From positions 1-64,000 of the forward strand of contig JAJFLB010000015.1 of the NCBI GenBank assembly GCA_021772915.1: a stretch of DNA of 64,000 bases, given 5' to 3'. Below the pieces are notes generated by a model. It was given only the letters and a program-made list of their open reading frames with translations. It searched no databases and was not told the DNA's origin. Positions 31,914 through 40,983 of this stretch are shown piece by piece. Position numbers and translations under genes: made by a program. This stretch comes from Gammaproteobacteria bacterium. GTDB lineage: Bacteria; Pseudomonadota; Gammaproteobacteria; Xanthomonadales; SZUA-36. The number at the start of each line of letters is the position of its first letter. Positions within the stretch are counted from its first letter, which is position 1.

Positions 31914-32867
31914 TCAGGCATGAGAATACGGAAAGGCCATTACTTCACGCAGTGTATCGGCGTTGCAGATAGCCATCAGCAGCCGGTCCACACCCAACGC
32001 AACACCGGCGCACTCAGGCAGGCCATGGTCGAGTGCTGCCAGCAGATTTTCATCCAGGGTGTAAACGGGGACAGCCTTTCTATCACGCTGTAGGTTCTCG
32101 CTTTCAAAACGTCTGCGCTGCTCAACGGGGTCGCTTAGTTCCTGGTAGCCATTGGCGAGTTCGATGTTCCCAAGGTAGAGTTCAAACCGCTCCGCAATCG
32201 GTGGAGCGTCCGCACGAATTCTTGCCAGTGCCGCCTGGTCGGCAGGATAGTCGTACACAAAGGTCAGGGTCTGAGCGGGGAGTGCCGGTTGAATGACATG
32301 ACTGGTCAACAGGTCCAGCCATTGCGTGTGTCCGAGTTCAATTGCATTGACGCCATGGCTTTTTGCGGCGGATGACAATTCATCAACGTTGGCAGTGAAT
32401 GGGTCAAGACCGAGGTAAGTCTCAAACAGCTCGCGATAACTGAGTCTGTGAGCAGACCATTGGTCAAACTTGCCCTGGCCACAGTGGACTACAAGTTCGG
32501 CAACTTCGTCCATCAGGCGGTGGTAGTTGTAATCCAGCCTGTACCATTCAAGCAAGGTAAATTCAGGATTGTGATGCCGGCCGGTTTCGGAGGCCCGGAA
32601 TACCCGCCCAAGTTCATAAATATCACCACTGCCGGCTGCCAACAGGCGCTTCATCGCAAATTCCGGTGAAGTACGCAGGTAGTCTTCATCATCGGTTCTT
32701 ATGGACTGAATTTCGGGGTCGGTATTGCCGGCCCTGGAAATGAGTGGGGTCTCTACTTCCAGCACACTCCGCGCAGAAAAATATTCACGTATGTCACGCA
32801 ACAAACGTGCTCGCGCCTTCAATCGGGCCGTTGAAGCAGTGGGCTGCCAGTTACCTGAGAGGGTCAT
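31914..32867 (-). CDS. epmA: EF-P (R)-beta-lysine ligase EpmA (PoxA/GenX)
   Basis: A lysyl-tRNA synthetase-like protein of 317 residues without an anticodon-binding domain. Class II motifs are visible: RVFRASETGRHHNPEFTLLEWYR and GVALGVDRLLM near the end. EpmA ligates (R)-beta-lysine to elongation factor P so that ribosomes can pass polyproline stretches. It stands between cpxA (convergent) and bepA (upstream, same strand). epmB and efp are outside the window. Confidence 0.93.
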   Translation of the reverse strand: MTLSGNWQPTASTARLKARARLLRDIREYFSARSVLEVETPLISRAGNTDPEIQSIRTDDEDYLRTSPEFAMKRLLAAGSGDIYELGRVFRASETGRHHNPEFTLLEWYRLDYNYHRLMDEVAELVVHCGQGKFDQWSAHRLSYRELFETYLGLDPFTANVDELSSAAKSHGVNAIELGHTQWLDLLTSHVIQPALPAQTLTFVYDYPADQAALARIRADAPPIAERFELYLGNIELANGYQELSDPVEQRRRFESENLQRDRKAVPVYTLDENLLAALDHGLPECAGVALGVDRLLMAICNADTLREVMAFPYSHA

Positions 32868-32918
32868 GTCTCAGTACCGGCAATCCAACAAACCAGAAGA
32901 CGGCTGGCAATAGCTTGC

Positions 32919-34409
32919 TCAGCTCTCGGAGAGATCTTCCAACGCACCAGCCTGGATACGTAAGTCAGTCAGTCTTGCGCTGACCCTGGCCCGTTGGTAG
33001 TAATCAAGGTCATCACGTCTGACCAGACCTTCCAGTTGGGAAATGGCCTCTTCAAGACCACCACGCTGGTAATAGGATTCCGCGATGGCCTCGGTGGCGC
33101 GAACTTCCATGCCGGCCAGATTCGCCGCCTGAGCATACAGGGCGTAAAGAGCGGGGTCATTTTGTTGTAGCGTCAACTGCTGCTTAAGCACCACGGTTGC
33201 CGTTTCAGCCAGTTTGGGGTCTTTTTCAGTCAAAAGAGCCTTGGCGTATTCCAGCGCGATTGCCTGGTTGCCGGGAAAACTGTGGTACAGGTCGGCGAGG
33301 GCGCTAATGGCCTGTTCGTGTCGGCCTCTTTTCAATTGCAGACTTGCCGTTTGCAGTTGAAATGCCAGTCTCAATGGCTCCTTTTCCAGCAAATCGCTAA
33401 GTATGGTTTCGGCTCTGTCGTATTCCGTGTTTCTTTGCAGGGCGATCGCCAGACCGTAGAGTTGACCATTTTTACGAGCCTCTGAAAGCTCTTTTTCCAA
33501 CTCGGTTTCAAAATGGAAGATGGCCTTCTGGGGATCCTTCTCCAGCAGTGCTCTTAGCCTGGCCTGGACAATGTAAAACTGGTTACCGTCCGCCGGCTCG
33601 ACCGGTGGCAGGTTCTGGATACGGCTCTCCACTTCGGCTATGCGGTTAACTGATACCGGATGGGTTCGCAGAAACTCGGGTGGTCCTTCGCCATTGGCTC
33701 GGGTCGTGGCTCCCATTTTCTGAAAAAAGTCTGCCATTCCCTGTGGGTCGTAGCCGCTTGCTGCCAGAGTTCTGATTCCCACCCGGTCTGCTTCCACTTC
33801 ATTGTGGCGGGTAAAGTTGATCTGGGCTTGCTGGGCCACTGCCTGTGCGCCCATGACTGCCCCGCTGACCACGTCACTGTCACCGCCGCCGACCAGGATC
33901 AAGCCCATCATGGCCAACATGGCCAGGATGTTCATGGATTTGGCTTTTTCAAATGCGCGGTACATGTGCAACTGGGTGATGTGGGCGATTTCATGTGCCA
34001 ATACACCGGCTACTTCATCCTGGCTGTCGGCCAGCAGGATCAGGCTACTATGCAGTGCAATGACACCGCCTGGAGCGGCAAAGGCGTTGATGGCCGGCAG
34101 GTCGAGTACGACAAAAGTAAAGGCGGCCTTGGGCTGGTCGCTACGTGAAACCAGATTGAACCCCATATCCGAAAAGAAATTGCTTATCAGGGGGTCTTCT
34201 ATGAATAAGTCAAAAGCCCGCATTTGACGAACCAGTCGTTCTGCGTATTCACGCTCCTCACTGTTGGAAAGGACGTCACTGGCAGAGTTACCCAGTTCCG
34301 GCAGGTACACCCGATCAGTCTGTGCAATGCTGGAGAGACTGACCAGGGTTACCAATGCCGCGCCCAGCAGTTGTCTTAGTACCCCATGCTTTTGCTTGAC
34401 CTGAACCAT
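32919..34409 (-). CDS. bepA: BepA-type periplasmic M48 metalloprotease with TPR domain
   Basis: A protein of 496 residues. A signal peptide (about 1-29) precedes an M48 protease domain with the zinc motif HEIAH (His139, Glu140, His143) and the later NEVEADRVG glutamate. Residues about 270-496 are helical TPR repeats. BepA (YfgC) degrades or helps fold LptD and BAM substrates at the outer membrane. AGGG sits 6 bases before the ATG. In E. coli bepA lies near perM, yfgD and bcp; here perM and bcp are 2-4 kb away and an arsC/yfgD-type gene is at 49.8 kb, so part of that neighbourhood is kept. Confidence 0.93.
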   Translation of the reverse strand: MVQVKQKHGVLRQLLGAALVTLVSLSSIAQTDRVYLPELGNSASDVLSNSEEREYAERLVRQMRAFDLFIEDPLISNFFSDMGFNLVSRSDQPKAAFTFVVLDLPAINAFAAPGGVIALHSSLILLADSQDEVAGVLAHEIAHITQLHMYRAFEKAKSMNILAMLAMMGLILVGGGDSDVVSGAVMGAQAVAQQAQINFTRHNEVEADRVGIRTLAASGYDPQGMADFFQKMGATTRANGEGPPEFLRTHPVSVNRIAEVESRIQNLPPVEPADGNQFYIVQARLRALLEKDPQKAIFHFETELEKELSEARKNGQLYGLAIALQRNTEYDRAETILSDLLEKEPLRLAFQLQTASLQLKRGRHEQAISALADLYHSFPGNQAIALEYAKALLTEKDPKLAETATVVLKQQLTLQQNDPALYALYAQAANLAGMEVRATEAIAESYYQRGGLEEAISQLEGLVRRDDLDYYQRARVSARLTDLRIQAGALEDLSES

Positions 34410-34528
34410 ACTTTCCCTGAGACTGCCCGCAGCGTATGTGAGACACTGATAATGCCTGAATTGTTCATAGTTTATCGTGAATCCCCAGCAAAAACCCGAT
34501 CCGAAGTATAAAGTACGGGTGAGACACG

Positions 34529-34786
34529 ATGCAGATTAAGATATATACCAGGATCAGTTGTTCTTTCTGTTTTGCGGCAAAACACCTGTTGGTCAAACGG
34601 GGTATCGAATTTGAAGAAGTTTCCCTGAACGAAGATATTGCTGCAGAGCAGGAAATGCGGAGTTTGACCGGCAACACGTCCGTTCCACAAATTCTGGTCA
34701 ACGGCAAACCCATTGGCGGCTTTACGGAATTGGCGGGTATGGATATGGATGGGGAGTTACAAGCGCTTTCCGGTGAAAACCCCTGA
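34529..34786 (+). CDS. grxC: glutaredoxin 3-type
   Basis: A small thioredoxin-fold protein of 85 residues with Cys11-Ser-Phe-Cys14 after the YTRISCSFC start, a cis-Pro segment TSVPQILVNG and the GGFTEL glutathione-binding end. It reduces disulfides and glutathionylated proteins with glutathione. The active site is CSFC rather than the more common CPYC. It is divergent from bepA. Confidence 0.92.
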   Translation: MQIKIYTRISCSFCFAAKHLLVKRGIEFEEVSLNEDIAAEQEMRSLTGNTSVPQILVNGKPIGGFTELAGMDMDGELQALSGENP

Positions 34787-34874
34787 TTCATTGTTGCGTT
34801 GGTGCAACGCCACCTGAAGCGAATGAGTGGGCACGCCCCTGGAGAATCTTCTGATCGGTTTGTTGAATTTTATC

Positions 34875-34904
34875 TTTATAAACCAAAACAGTATGTTATA
34901 TAAT
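34875..34904 (+). promoter_or_regulatory. possible promoter in AT-rich leader of the FadL-like gene
   Basis: TTTATA (34875-34880) and a perfect TATAAT (34899-34904) are 18 bases apart in the most AT-rich tract of this intergenic region. The start codon of the outer membrane protein is about 130 bases downstream. It is a motif match only. Confidence 0.4.
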
Positions 34905-35034
34905 ATACTTAAAATAAACCTCAATTACTGTCAAAGTACCGTTTATCGTTGACTTATTGTTGTTTTCCTGCCATATTCATAACTTGCGACAGCTGCGTGC
35001 ACGTGTGTGTGTGCGATGGAAGAGAGCATCATAA

Positions 35035-36222
35035 GTGAAGCATAGGTTTTTGACAGTATTGTTGTTGATAGTGGGCATGCTCCCCACGCTCGGCGCTGCG
35101 CGTTTTTCAGGCTTGCCCATGTCGGGTTTCAGCGCCGGGGGTAGTGGTCTGACACCCTTTTATGTAATGGGGTTTGAACTTGGTCCATGGCAGGATTATC
35201 TTGCCCGAGAACTGACCCCCGACTACCTTATAGATCCCCAGAGTGAGCCTTTGCACATTTCATGGATCAATCAACAGTCGTTTGTGATCCTACCCCTGTT
35301 TGCCCAGCAGTTACTGGGTGAGCCGGATACATTCCTCCAGTTTGATATTGACTGGCAGTATTCAGATGAGCTGGGTATGAGTGGTTTTGATCGGGACATC
35401 AATTCCGGTGTTTCCAGTCTTGAGCGCAGACTGATTTCGCCCGGCTTGATGCACCAGTTGAATGATTCTCAATTGGTCGGTGTTTCAGCGGTGTTCGCAA
35501 CCCAGAGTTACGGTGTTGCCCGGCTTGGACTGCACTCGTATGAGCGGGACATTCCGGCAAACCTGCGTCCGGCCATTTACGATCCCTACCAGGAAAGCGG
35601 CTATGGTGCCGGTGTTCGTCTGGCGTTGAGCAGTGAGATCAGGGAAGGCCTTACCCTGGATGCGGGGTACCAGTCTCGTATTGATATGGATGAATTTGCC
35701 AGCTACCGTGGCGTTTACTCCCAGCCAGCTGACCTTGACATTCCGGCCCGTGCCAAACTCGGACTGGCCTTTCAGGCGAGTGACAAGTCCTGGTTGAACG
35801 TTTCGGTTGAGAGAGTTCTTTATAGCGAAGTTGGCGCTTTTGCCAGTCGCAATCTGCCCAGCCAGTTTCTTTCCCTGTTGGGTGATTCAACCAGTCCATC
35901 CTTCTCCTGGGACGACCTTACCGTGTATTCGGTTGGCTGGAGTTGGGCGGACAACAAGGGTACATCGTGGCACATTGATTTCAGCTCTCGCACCCAGCCG
36001 TCGCCAAGCTCCAGAATCCTGAGCCAGGCAATTGACGCGGACCTGGCACAAAACGCCATGACCCTCGGGTTCAGTCGACGCACGAGTATGATGAGTCGAT
36101 TCGATGTCAATGCTGCCTATGCCCCGGCTGACTACGCCTTTGGCGGCAATGTCCTGGGTGTTATTAGCAATGATTTGAGTCAGGATTTTGTACTTGACGC
36201 AATCTGGACCCTGGACTTTTAG
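35035..36222 (+). CDS. FadL-like outer membrane beta-barrel protein
   Basis: An exported protein of 395 residues with a signal peptide (about 1-21) and amphipathic beta strands through the mature part. The late features (SWDDLTVYSVGWSW, MTLGFSRRTSMMSRFDVN, AYAPADYAFGG and the terminal aromatic Phe) are typical of FadL/OmpP1-like barrels that import hydrophobic molecules. The N-terminal part (about 25-110) does not look like a FadL hatch, so the family match is moderate. The start is GTG with GGAAGAGAG about 8 bases upstream. Neighbours do not tell the substrate. Confidence 0.65.
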   Translation: MKHRFLTVLLLIVGMLPTLGAARFSGLPMSGFSAGGSGLTPFYVMGFELGPWQDYLARELTPDYLIDPQSEPLHISWINQQSFVILPLFAQQLLGEPDTFLQFDIDWQYSDELGMSGFDRDINSGVSSLERRLISPGLMHQLNDSQLVGVSAVFATQSYGVARLGLHSYERDIPANLRPAIYDPYQESGYGAGVRLALSSEIREGLTLDAGYQSRIDMDEFASYRGVYSQPADLDIPARAKLGLAFQASDKSWLNVSVERVLYSEVGAFASRNLPSQFLSLLGDSTSPSFSWDDLTVYSVGWSWADNKGTSWHIDFSSRTQPSPSSRILSQAIDADLAQNAMTLGFSRRTSMMSRFDVNAAYAPADYAFGGNVLGVISNDLSQDFVLDAIWTLDF

Positions 36223-36311
36223 GCGCCCCAGATACCTGTTCGTATAGCTGTTCTTAGCTGTCAGCAGAGTTGGTGCACCGGCACTGACTTTGCAAAGTAG
36301 GCCCTCACCGC

Positions 36312-37406
36312 ATGAATCTACTTACTTCATGGTTTAAACGTACATTTGCAGATCCCCAGGTCGTAATTCTGGGTATTGTCCTGGTGGGCGGCTTTGTAAT
36401 CGTAGCCGGCCTGGGACGCATGCTGGCGCCAGTGTTCGCCAGTATCGTGATTGCATATCTCCTGGAAGCGGTAGTTGCCAGCCTGCAGCAGCGTGGACTA
36501 CCCCGACTGGTATCGGTGTCACTTGTGTTCTTGTTGTTTCTCGCCAGTTCGTTCTTTCTGTTATTTGGCCTGGTGCCTATGCTGACCCGCCAGTTGACCC
36601 AATTGGTACAGCAGCTTCCCAATTACATCAATCGGGGCCAGGAGCTGTTGCAGCAGTTGCCGGAACGTTACCCACAGTTGGTATCGGAGGAGCAGGTACA
36701 GCGACTGATCGTCAGTGTGGGCAATGAAGTTGCCGCCACCGGGCAACAGTTTGTTACCTGGTCGCTGACTTCGGTTGGCAACGTGGTCGGCTTACTGGTT
36801 CTGTTCGTATTGATTCCGGTGTTGGTGTTTTTTCTGCTCAAAGACAAACGCCAGTTGATTGATTGGTTCAGTGCCTACCTGCCCACCGAACGCCGACTTG
36901 TGACACTTGTGTGGGCGGATGTTGAAGCACAGATTGCCAACTATGTGCGTGGCAAAGCGGGTGAGATAGTGATTGTCGGTGTGGTGAGCTACGTGACGTT
37001 CGTCGCACTGGGCCTGCAATATGCTGTGTTACTGGCTACGGCGGTGGGTTTTTCGGTATTGATTCCATTCATTGGCGCGGCAGTAATAACTGTGCCTATT
37101 GCTCTCGTGGCCTTTTTCCAGTGGGGCTGGGGTTGGGATTTTGGCCAGGTTATTGTGGCCTACGCCATTATCCAGGCACTGGATGGCAACGTGTTGGTGC
37201 CATTGCTGTTTTCAGAGGCGCTCAATCTGCATCCGGTAGCCATTATTGTTGCGATACTTGTATTTGGTGGGCTCTGGGGCTTTTGGGGCATATTTTTTGC
37301 CATTCCCCTGGCAACGTTGGTGCAGGCAGTGTTAAAGGCCTGGCCACGGCTCACGCAGGATAATAAGCCACAGGACGGGACGGGTACTGAGACAGCTACC
37401 GGATAA
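36312..37406 (+). CDS. perM: AI-2E/PerM-family permease
   Basis: A membrane protein of 364 residues with about seven or eight hydrophobic segments: two pairs near the N-terminus (about 16-75), a soluble stretch (about 85-150), then a C-terminal block ending GLWGFWGIFFAIPLATL. This is the AI-2E transporter (UPF0118, PerM/YhhT) layout. Substrate unknown; members have been linked to autoinducer-2 or ion export. It lies close to bepA and bcp, as in E. coli. Confidence 0.9.
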   Translation: MNLLTSWFKRTFADPQVVILGIVLVGGFVIVAGLGRMLAPVFASIVIAYLLEAVVASLQQRGLPRLVSVSLVFLLFLASSFFLLFGLVPMLTRQLTQLVQQLPNYINRGQELLQQLPERYPQLVSEEQVQRLIVSVGNEVAATGQQFVTWSLTSVGNVVGLLVLFVLIPVLVFFLLKDKRQLIDWFSAYLPTERRLVTLVWADVEAQIANYVRGKAGEIVIVGVVSYVTFVALGLQYAVLLATAVGFSVLIPFIGAAVITVPIALVAFFQWGWGWDFGQVIVAYAIIQALDGNVLVPLLFSEALNLHPVAIIVAILVFGGLWGFWGIFFAIPLATLVQAVLKAWPRLTQDNKPQDGTGTETATG

Positions 37407-37446
37407 AGACACCCGGGGCCTGATGGTGCAGTTATTGACCGGTGGG

Positions 37447-37923
37447 TTAACCGGGAGCGTCACCCAGCTCTTTGAGCTTATCCAACACGGCTTGTGCGTG
37501 GTCCGGAACCCGTACCTTGCGCCATTCATGCTGCAATACACCCTCGGCATCAAGTAGAAAAGTACTGCGAACAATACCCATCACTTTACGACCGTACATA
37601 TTTTTTTCGTGGATGACATCGAACTGTCTGCACAGCAATTCATCGCTGTCTGACAGGAGGTGGAAGGGGAACCCCTGTTTTTTTTTGAAGTTTTCGTGGG
37701 TTTTGACAGTGTCCCGTGATACACCGAGAATGTCTGCACCTGCGGCTTTGAACTGCGCATACAGTTGGCTAAAATCCCGACCCTCTCGTGTACAACCCGG
37801 GGTGTTATCTCTTGGATAAAAGTAAACGATGAGGCTGTGGTTTTTGAAGTCGCTCAGCGACAGACTCTGGTCACCAGTGGCGGGGAGGGTGAAGTTCCTG
37901 ACGCGCTTTCCAACGTCTACCAT
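37447..37923 (-). CDS. bcp: peroxiredoxin Bcp
   Basis: A thiol peroxidase of 158 residues. The peroxidatic residue is Cys44 in YPRDNTPGCTREGRDF. The resolving Cys of E. coli Bcp at +5 is not present (Glu-Gly-Arg instead); the only other Cys is Cys97 in ELLCRQF, so it may recycle by another route. It reduces hydroperoxides in the cytoplasm. It is convergent with perM and divergent from the bamC-like gene. Confidence 0.92.
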   Translation of the reverse strand: MVDVGKRVRNFTLPATGDQSLSLSDFKNHSLIVYFYPRDNTPGCTREGRDFSQLYAQFKAAGADILGVSRDTVKTHENFKKKQGFPFHLLSDSDELLCRQFDVIHEKNMYGRKVMGIVRSTFLLDAEGVLQHEWRKVRVPDHAQAVLDKLKELGDAPG

Positions 37924-38277
37924 TGGTGTTCCTCATGTGGGCCGAGCATTGCCGAGCCGGAATTGACTGCAGTTGAAGGACACACAACAGGCTTGAATAG
38001 GTGCCGACGTGAAGTCAGGATACTTGTCAGCCTATGGGTCCGCAAGTACTATTGCGCGACTCTGTCAGTGCCCGCGTCTTTTGTGATGTGGGCAACACCG
38101 TTGCACAGAAAACACCCATGAAGGAAAATGGGTACTATCAATAATGGACCTCATCCGAATGGGTATTCGAATGCTGTCCTTACCGCTGGTTGTGCAATGT
38201 CACGAGACGATTATGCGAAGTCTTTGGCAATGCGATGACCTGACAGGTGCTAACAGGCCCCAAGGAACCCCTTATCA
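37924..38277. other. intergenic region between bcp and the bamC-like gene
   Basis: A gap of 354 bases between divergent genes, where many gammaproteobacteria have gcvR and dapA between bcp and bamC. I see no open frame with family similarity, no tRNA and no convincing promoter pair, only a stray TTGCAC at 38101 without a matching -10. Confidence 0.4.
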
Positions 38278-38892
38278 ATGATCAAATCATTCCACACCAA
38301 CACAGTAATGCTGGCATTACTTACCATTTTGACAGGCTGCAGCTGGTTCGGTAAGGATGAACCAGAGTACCTTGCAAGCAGAGAAGCTGAGTCATTGAAG
38401 ATCCCGGAAGGAATGGACTCACCGACGGGAGGGCGGCCGGTGATAATTGACGTCCCCGAAATGAGAATGCCGTCTGGTGATGAACTGGAGCCCATGCCGC
38501 CAAAAGTCGTCAGTACCGCCGGACAGCACGACACCACAACCTACATGGCGTGGTCGCCAGAGGGTGTCTACCTGAAAGTCGAGGATACGACAGATGGTTT
38601 TGCCGGCAAGCTTCGTGGAGTCATTGAGAGCAGTGGAATGAATTTGCTGGAGGAGGACGAGACCGGCAGGTATAAATTCCAATACAGTCATGTACCTGCA
38701 AAGAAGAAGGGGTTTTTCAGAAAAATAAAATTTTGGCGTGACGGTCCGGTTAATCATTCCGGCATTTACCAGACTGAACTCAGAAAAGAGGGCGAGGATA
38801 CTCGTGTATACCTGCTTTATGGAGACGGGAGTTCTTGCGAAACCTCAACGGCGGAGCACGTACTGGGTATATTCATGGACCAACTGGGGTAG
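38278..38892 (+). CDS. bamC: BamC-like outer membrane assembly lipoprotein (short form)
   Basis: A lipoprotein of 204 residues. The lipobox is LTGC with lipidated Cys21. The following stretch, YLASREAESLKIPEGMDSP, matches the BamD-binding N-terminal segment of BamC. One helix-grip domain (about 88-204) follows, where E. coli BamC has two, so this is a single-domain form rather than a broken gene; the frame is intact. It would join the BAM complex that inserts outer membrane proteins. bamA is at 55.8-58.3 kb in the same window. dapA, its usual neighbour, is absent here. Confidence 0.8.
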   Translation: MIKSFHTNTVMLALLTILTGCSWFGKDEPEYLASREAESLKIPEGMDSPTGGRPVIIDVPEMRMPSGDELEPMPPKVVSTAGQHDTTTYMAWSPEGVYLKVEDTTDGFAGKLRGVIESSGMNLLEEDETGRYKFQYSHVPAKKKGFFRKIKFWRDGPVNHSGIYQTELRKEGEDTRVYLLYGDGSSCETSTAEHVLGIFMDQLG

Positions 38893-38929
38893 TTAAGGTC
38901 CTCAGCGCAGGTTGAACTCGAGCTGAGAG

Positions 38930-39253
38930 TCAGCGCTCAAGCAACGGCAGTTTATCCGGCTTACCGTCCCATTCCACGGCGTCATCCGGTGGTGTTGAGG
39001 TTTCGGTGATGACTGGCCACAGCAGTGATAATTCGGCATTGAGTTCGATGAAATGCTCCTGTCCCTCAGGCAGGTCATCTTCCGGGTATATGGCCTCAGC
39101 CGGACATTCTGGCTCACACAGGGTGCAGTCTATGCATTCTTCAGGGTCAATGGTCAGAAAATTCGGACCTTCATGAAAACAGTCTACAGGGCAAACCTCG
39201 ACACAGTCCGTATATTTACACTTAATGCAGTTTTCAGTAACAACGAATGTCAT
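38930..39253 (-). CDS. fdxA: seven-iron ferredoxin
   Basis: A ferredoxin of 107 residues. The first motif ([19 protein letters not shown]) and the second ([12 protein letters not shown]) provide cysteines for one 3Fe-4S and one 4Fe-4S cluster, as in FdxA of Azotobacter and Pseudomonas. The start at 39253 has AAGGA about 9 bases upstream and fits the family (MTFVVTENC); a longer frame to 39319 is unlikely. An electron carrier whose partner is not evident. The bamC-like gene ends 37 bases away on the opposite strand. Confidence 0.93.
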   Translation of the reverse strand: MTFVVTENCIKCKYTDCVEVCPVDCFHEGPNFLTIDPEECIDCTLCEPECPAEAIYPEDDLPEGQEHFIELNAELSLLWPVITETSTPPDDAVEWDGKPDKLPLLER

Positions 39254-39411
39254 TGGGTCCGATTCCTTCGTATGTAGATCAGTGGCCGGGGCGTGTGCCT
39301 GTACTGACGGTCGCCGCAAGAGACTGCAGCGGATGGCAGTAGGTTGGCAATTCTACCTTGGCGGGGCATCAGAATAAAGCATGTTGTCTGGCTGTTTGCC
39401 TGCCGCTCGTG

Positions 39412-40785
39412 CTACAGGGCACGCAGGTACCATTCATAGTCACGATCCGACACTTCACTGTGAAAACAACTAGATTCCTCCCGCCGGCAGGTGCTGAATA
39501 CACGATGGTACTCCTCGCCGAAGTACCGGGGCAGAATGTTGCCGGCCTCAAAAGCATCCAGCGCGTACGCCCAACGTACTGGCAGGGTTACTTCATACTC
39601 GAGGTCTGATTTTTCCGGGGTCATTGGGCCGGGTGTACACTGATTCTCCAGACCATGGTGAATACCTGCCATTACGGCAGCCACTACCAGGTACGGATTG
39701 GCATCGGCGCCTGCCACACGGTGCTCGACTCGCCTGTTTTTTTGTGAAGAAACCGGGATTCGCAATGCCACATCACGGTGATTGGGCCCCCAGTTTGGAG
39801 AGGCCGGTGCATAGAACCCAGGTGCATAGCGTCGGTAGGAATTGGCATTTGGGGCAAACACGGCCATGGACTCAGCCATCGTTTTAGACAGGCCACCAAC
39901 GGCGTGGCGCAGGCGATCTGAAAAATCCCCGTCTTTGCTTTTACCAGAAAACACGTTATTGCCGGTCTTATCCAGCAGGCTGATGTGCAGGTGCAAACCA
40001 CTGCCGGCGTACTCCGCGAATGGTTTGGCCATAAAGGTTGCCGCCATACCGTTCTTGCGTGCGGCTGCTTTCACGGCGCGCTTGAGTAGCGTGGCGTGGT
40101 CGCAGGCCCGAATCGGGTCGTCTACATGGGCCAGGTTGACCTCGAACTGCCCCGGCGAGTATTCGGATAATGCGGCACCCGCCGGAATGTTTTGAATCTT
40201 GCAGATCTCAACCAGGTCTACCAGGAAGGGTTCCACGTCATCCAGATCATCAAAATTCGCATACTGAACGCCGGATTGCGGTAGCTTGGTGCCGGGTATG
40301 ATCGGCAGCCGTGGTTTGAAGCGGCTGCCATCTTGTTCAACCAGGTAAAACTCCAATTCTGTGGCCATCACAGGATGCAAGCCCATTTCGTATAAAGGCC
40401 GCAGTGCAGTACGCAGCACACCGCGTGGATCAAGAACAAAGGGCGTGCCATCAAACTCTGTCAGTTCCATGATGCACTGGGCGGTTGGTTGATTGGCCCA
40501 GGGAACGGCTGCAAGTGAACCTTCGACCGCGACGCTCCTGACGTCGGGGTCGCCGTCATGGGTTCCATAGACGATGTTTTCGCTACTTTCACCCTTCATG
40601 TTCATTACCACGTTTGCAGCGCAAAAATTTGTTCCATTTCCAAAGACCTTGGAAAACTCTTCGGGTTGAATCCGCTTACCACGTGGGACACCGTTGATGT
40701 CCGGAACAAATACGTCCATGAATTGAACATCCGGGTGCATCTTCAGAAAACTCTCCAGTTCCTCTAACAGCGCTTTATTGGCCAT
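39412..40785 (-). CDS. glutamine synthetase family protein, PuuA/SpuB-like
   Basis: A ligase of 457 residues of the glutamine synthetase fold. Characteristic sites are ELEFYLVEQDG, the nucleotide-binding segment GSGLHLHISL and the catalytic NRRVEHRVAGADANPYL. Its length and VFVPDINGVPRGKR opening resemble gamma-glutamylputrescine synthetases (PuuA, SpuB/SpuI) rather than GlnA. Such enzymes attach glutamate to putrescine or other amines with ATP. AGGA lies 7 bases before the ATG. It is divergent from the Rieske gene and near a class III aminotransferase and an agmatinase, which supports a polyamine role. Confidence 0.85.
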   Translation of the reverse strand: MANKALLEELESFLKMHPDVQFMDVFVPDINGVPRGKRIQPEEFSKVFGNGTNFCAANVVMNMKGESSENIVYGTHDGDPDVRSVAVEGSLAAVPWANQPTAQCIMELTEFDGTPFVLDPRGVLRTALRPLYEMGLHPVMATELEFYLVEQDGSRFKPRLPIIPGTKLPQSGVQYANFDDLDDVEPFLVDLVEICKIQNIPAGAALSEYSPGQFEVNLAHVDDPIRACDHATLLKRAVKAAARKNGMAATFMAKPFAEYAGSGLHLHISLLDKTGNNVFSGKSKDGDFSDRLRHAVGGLSKTMAESMAVFAPNANSYRRYAPGFYAPASPNWGPNHRDVALRIPVSSQKNRRVEHRVAGADANPYLVVAAVMAGIHHGLENQCTPGPMTPEKSDLEYEVTLPVRWAYALDAFEAGNILPRYFGEEYHRVFSTCRREESSCFHSEVSDRDYEWYLRAL

Positions 40786-40983
40786 CGTGTATCCTGTTGT
40801 ACATTCCCGTGCCCCAATCCCTGTAACCGGACCGCAATCTTCAATCAGTTAGTATAACCGTGATGGTCTGCCAAGTTGATATCGGTTGCTTCGACAAAAC
40901 AAAGGGCTGACAGTACACTGGGTCATTTACAATTTGTCAGCGTGACGTGGTTGCTGATCGCATTCGACGGAAAGGAAACAGCT

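Noticed and set aside
38101-38280. tRNA or small RNA in the bcp-bamC gap (TATTCGAATG resembles a T-loop)
   Set aside because: No acceptor stem, D-loop or anticodon arm can be built around it.
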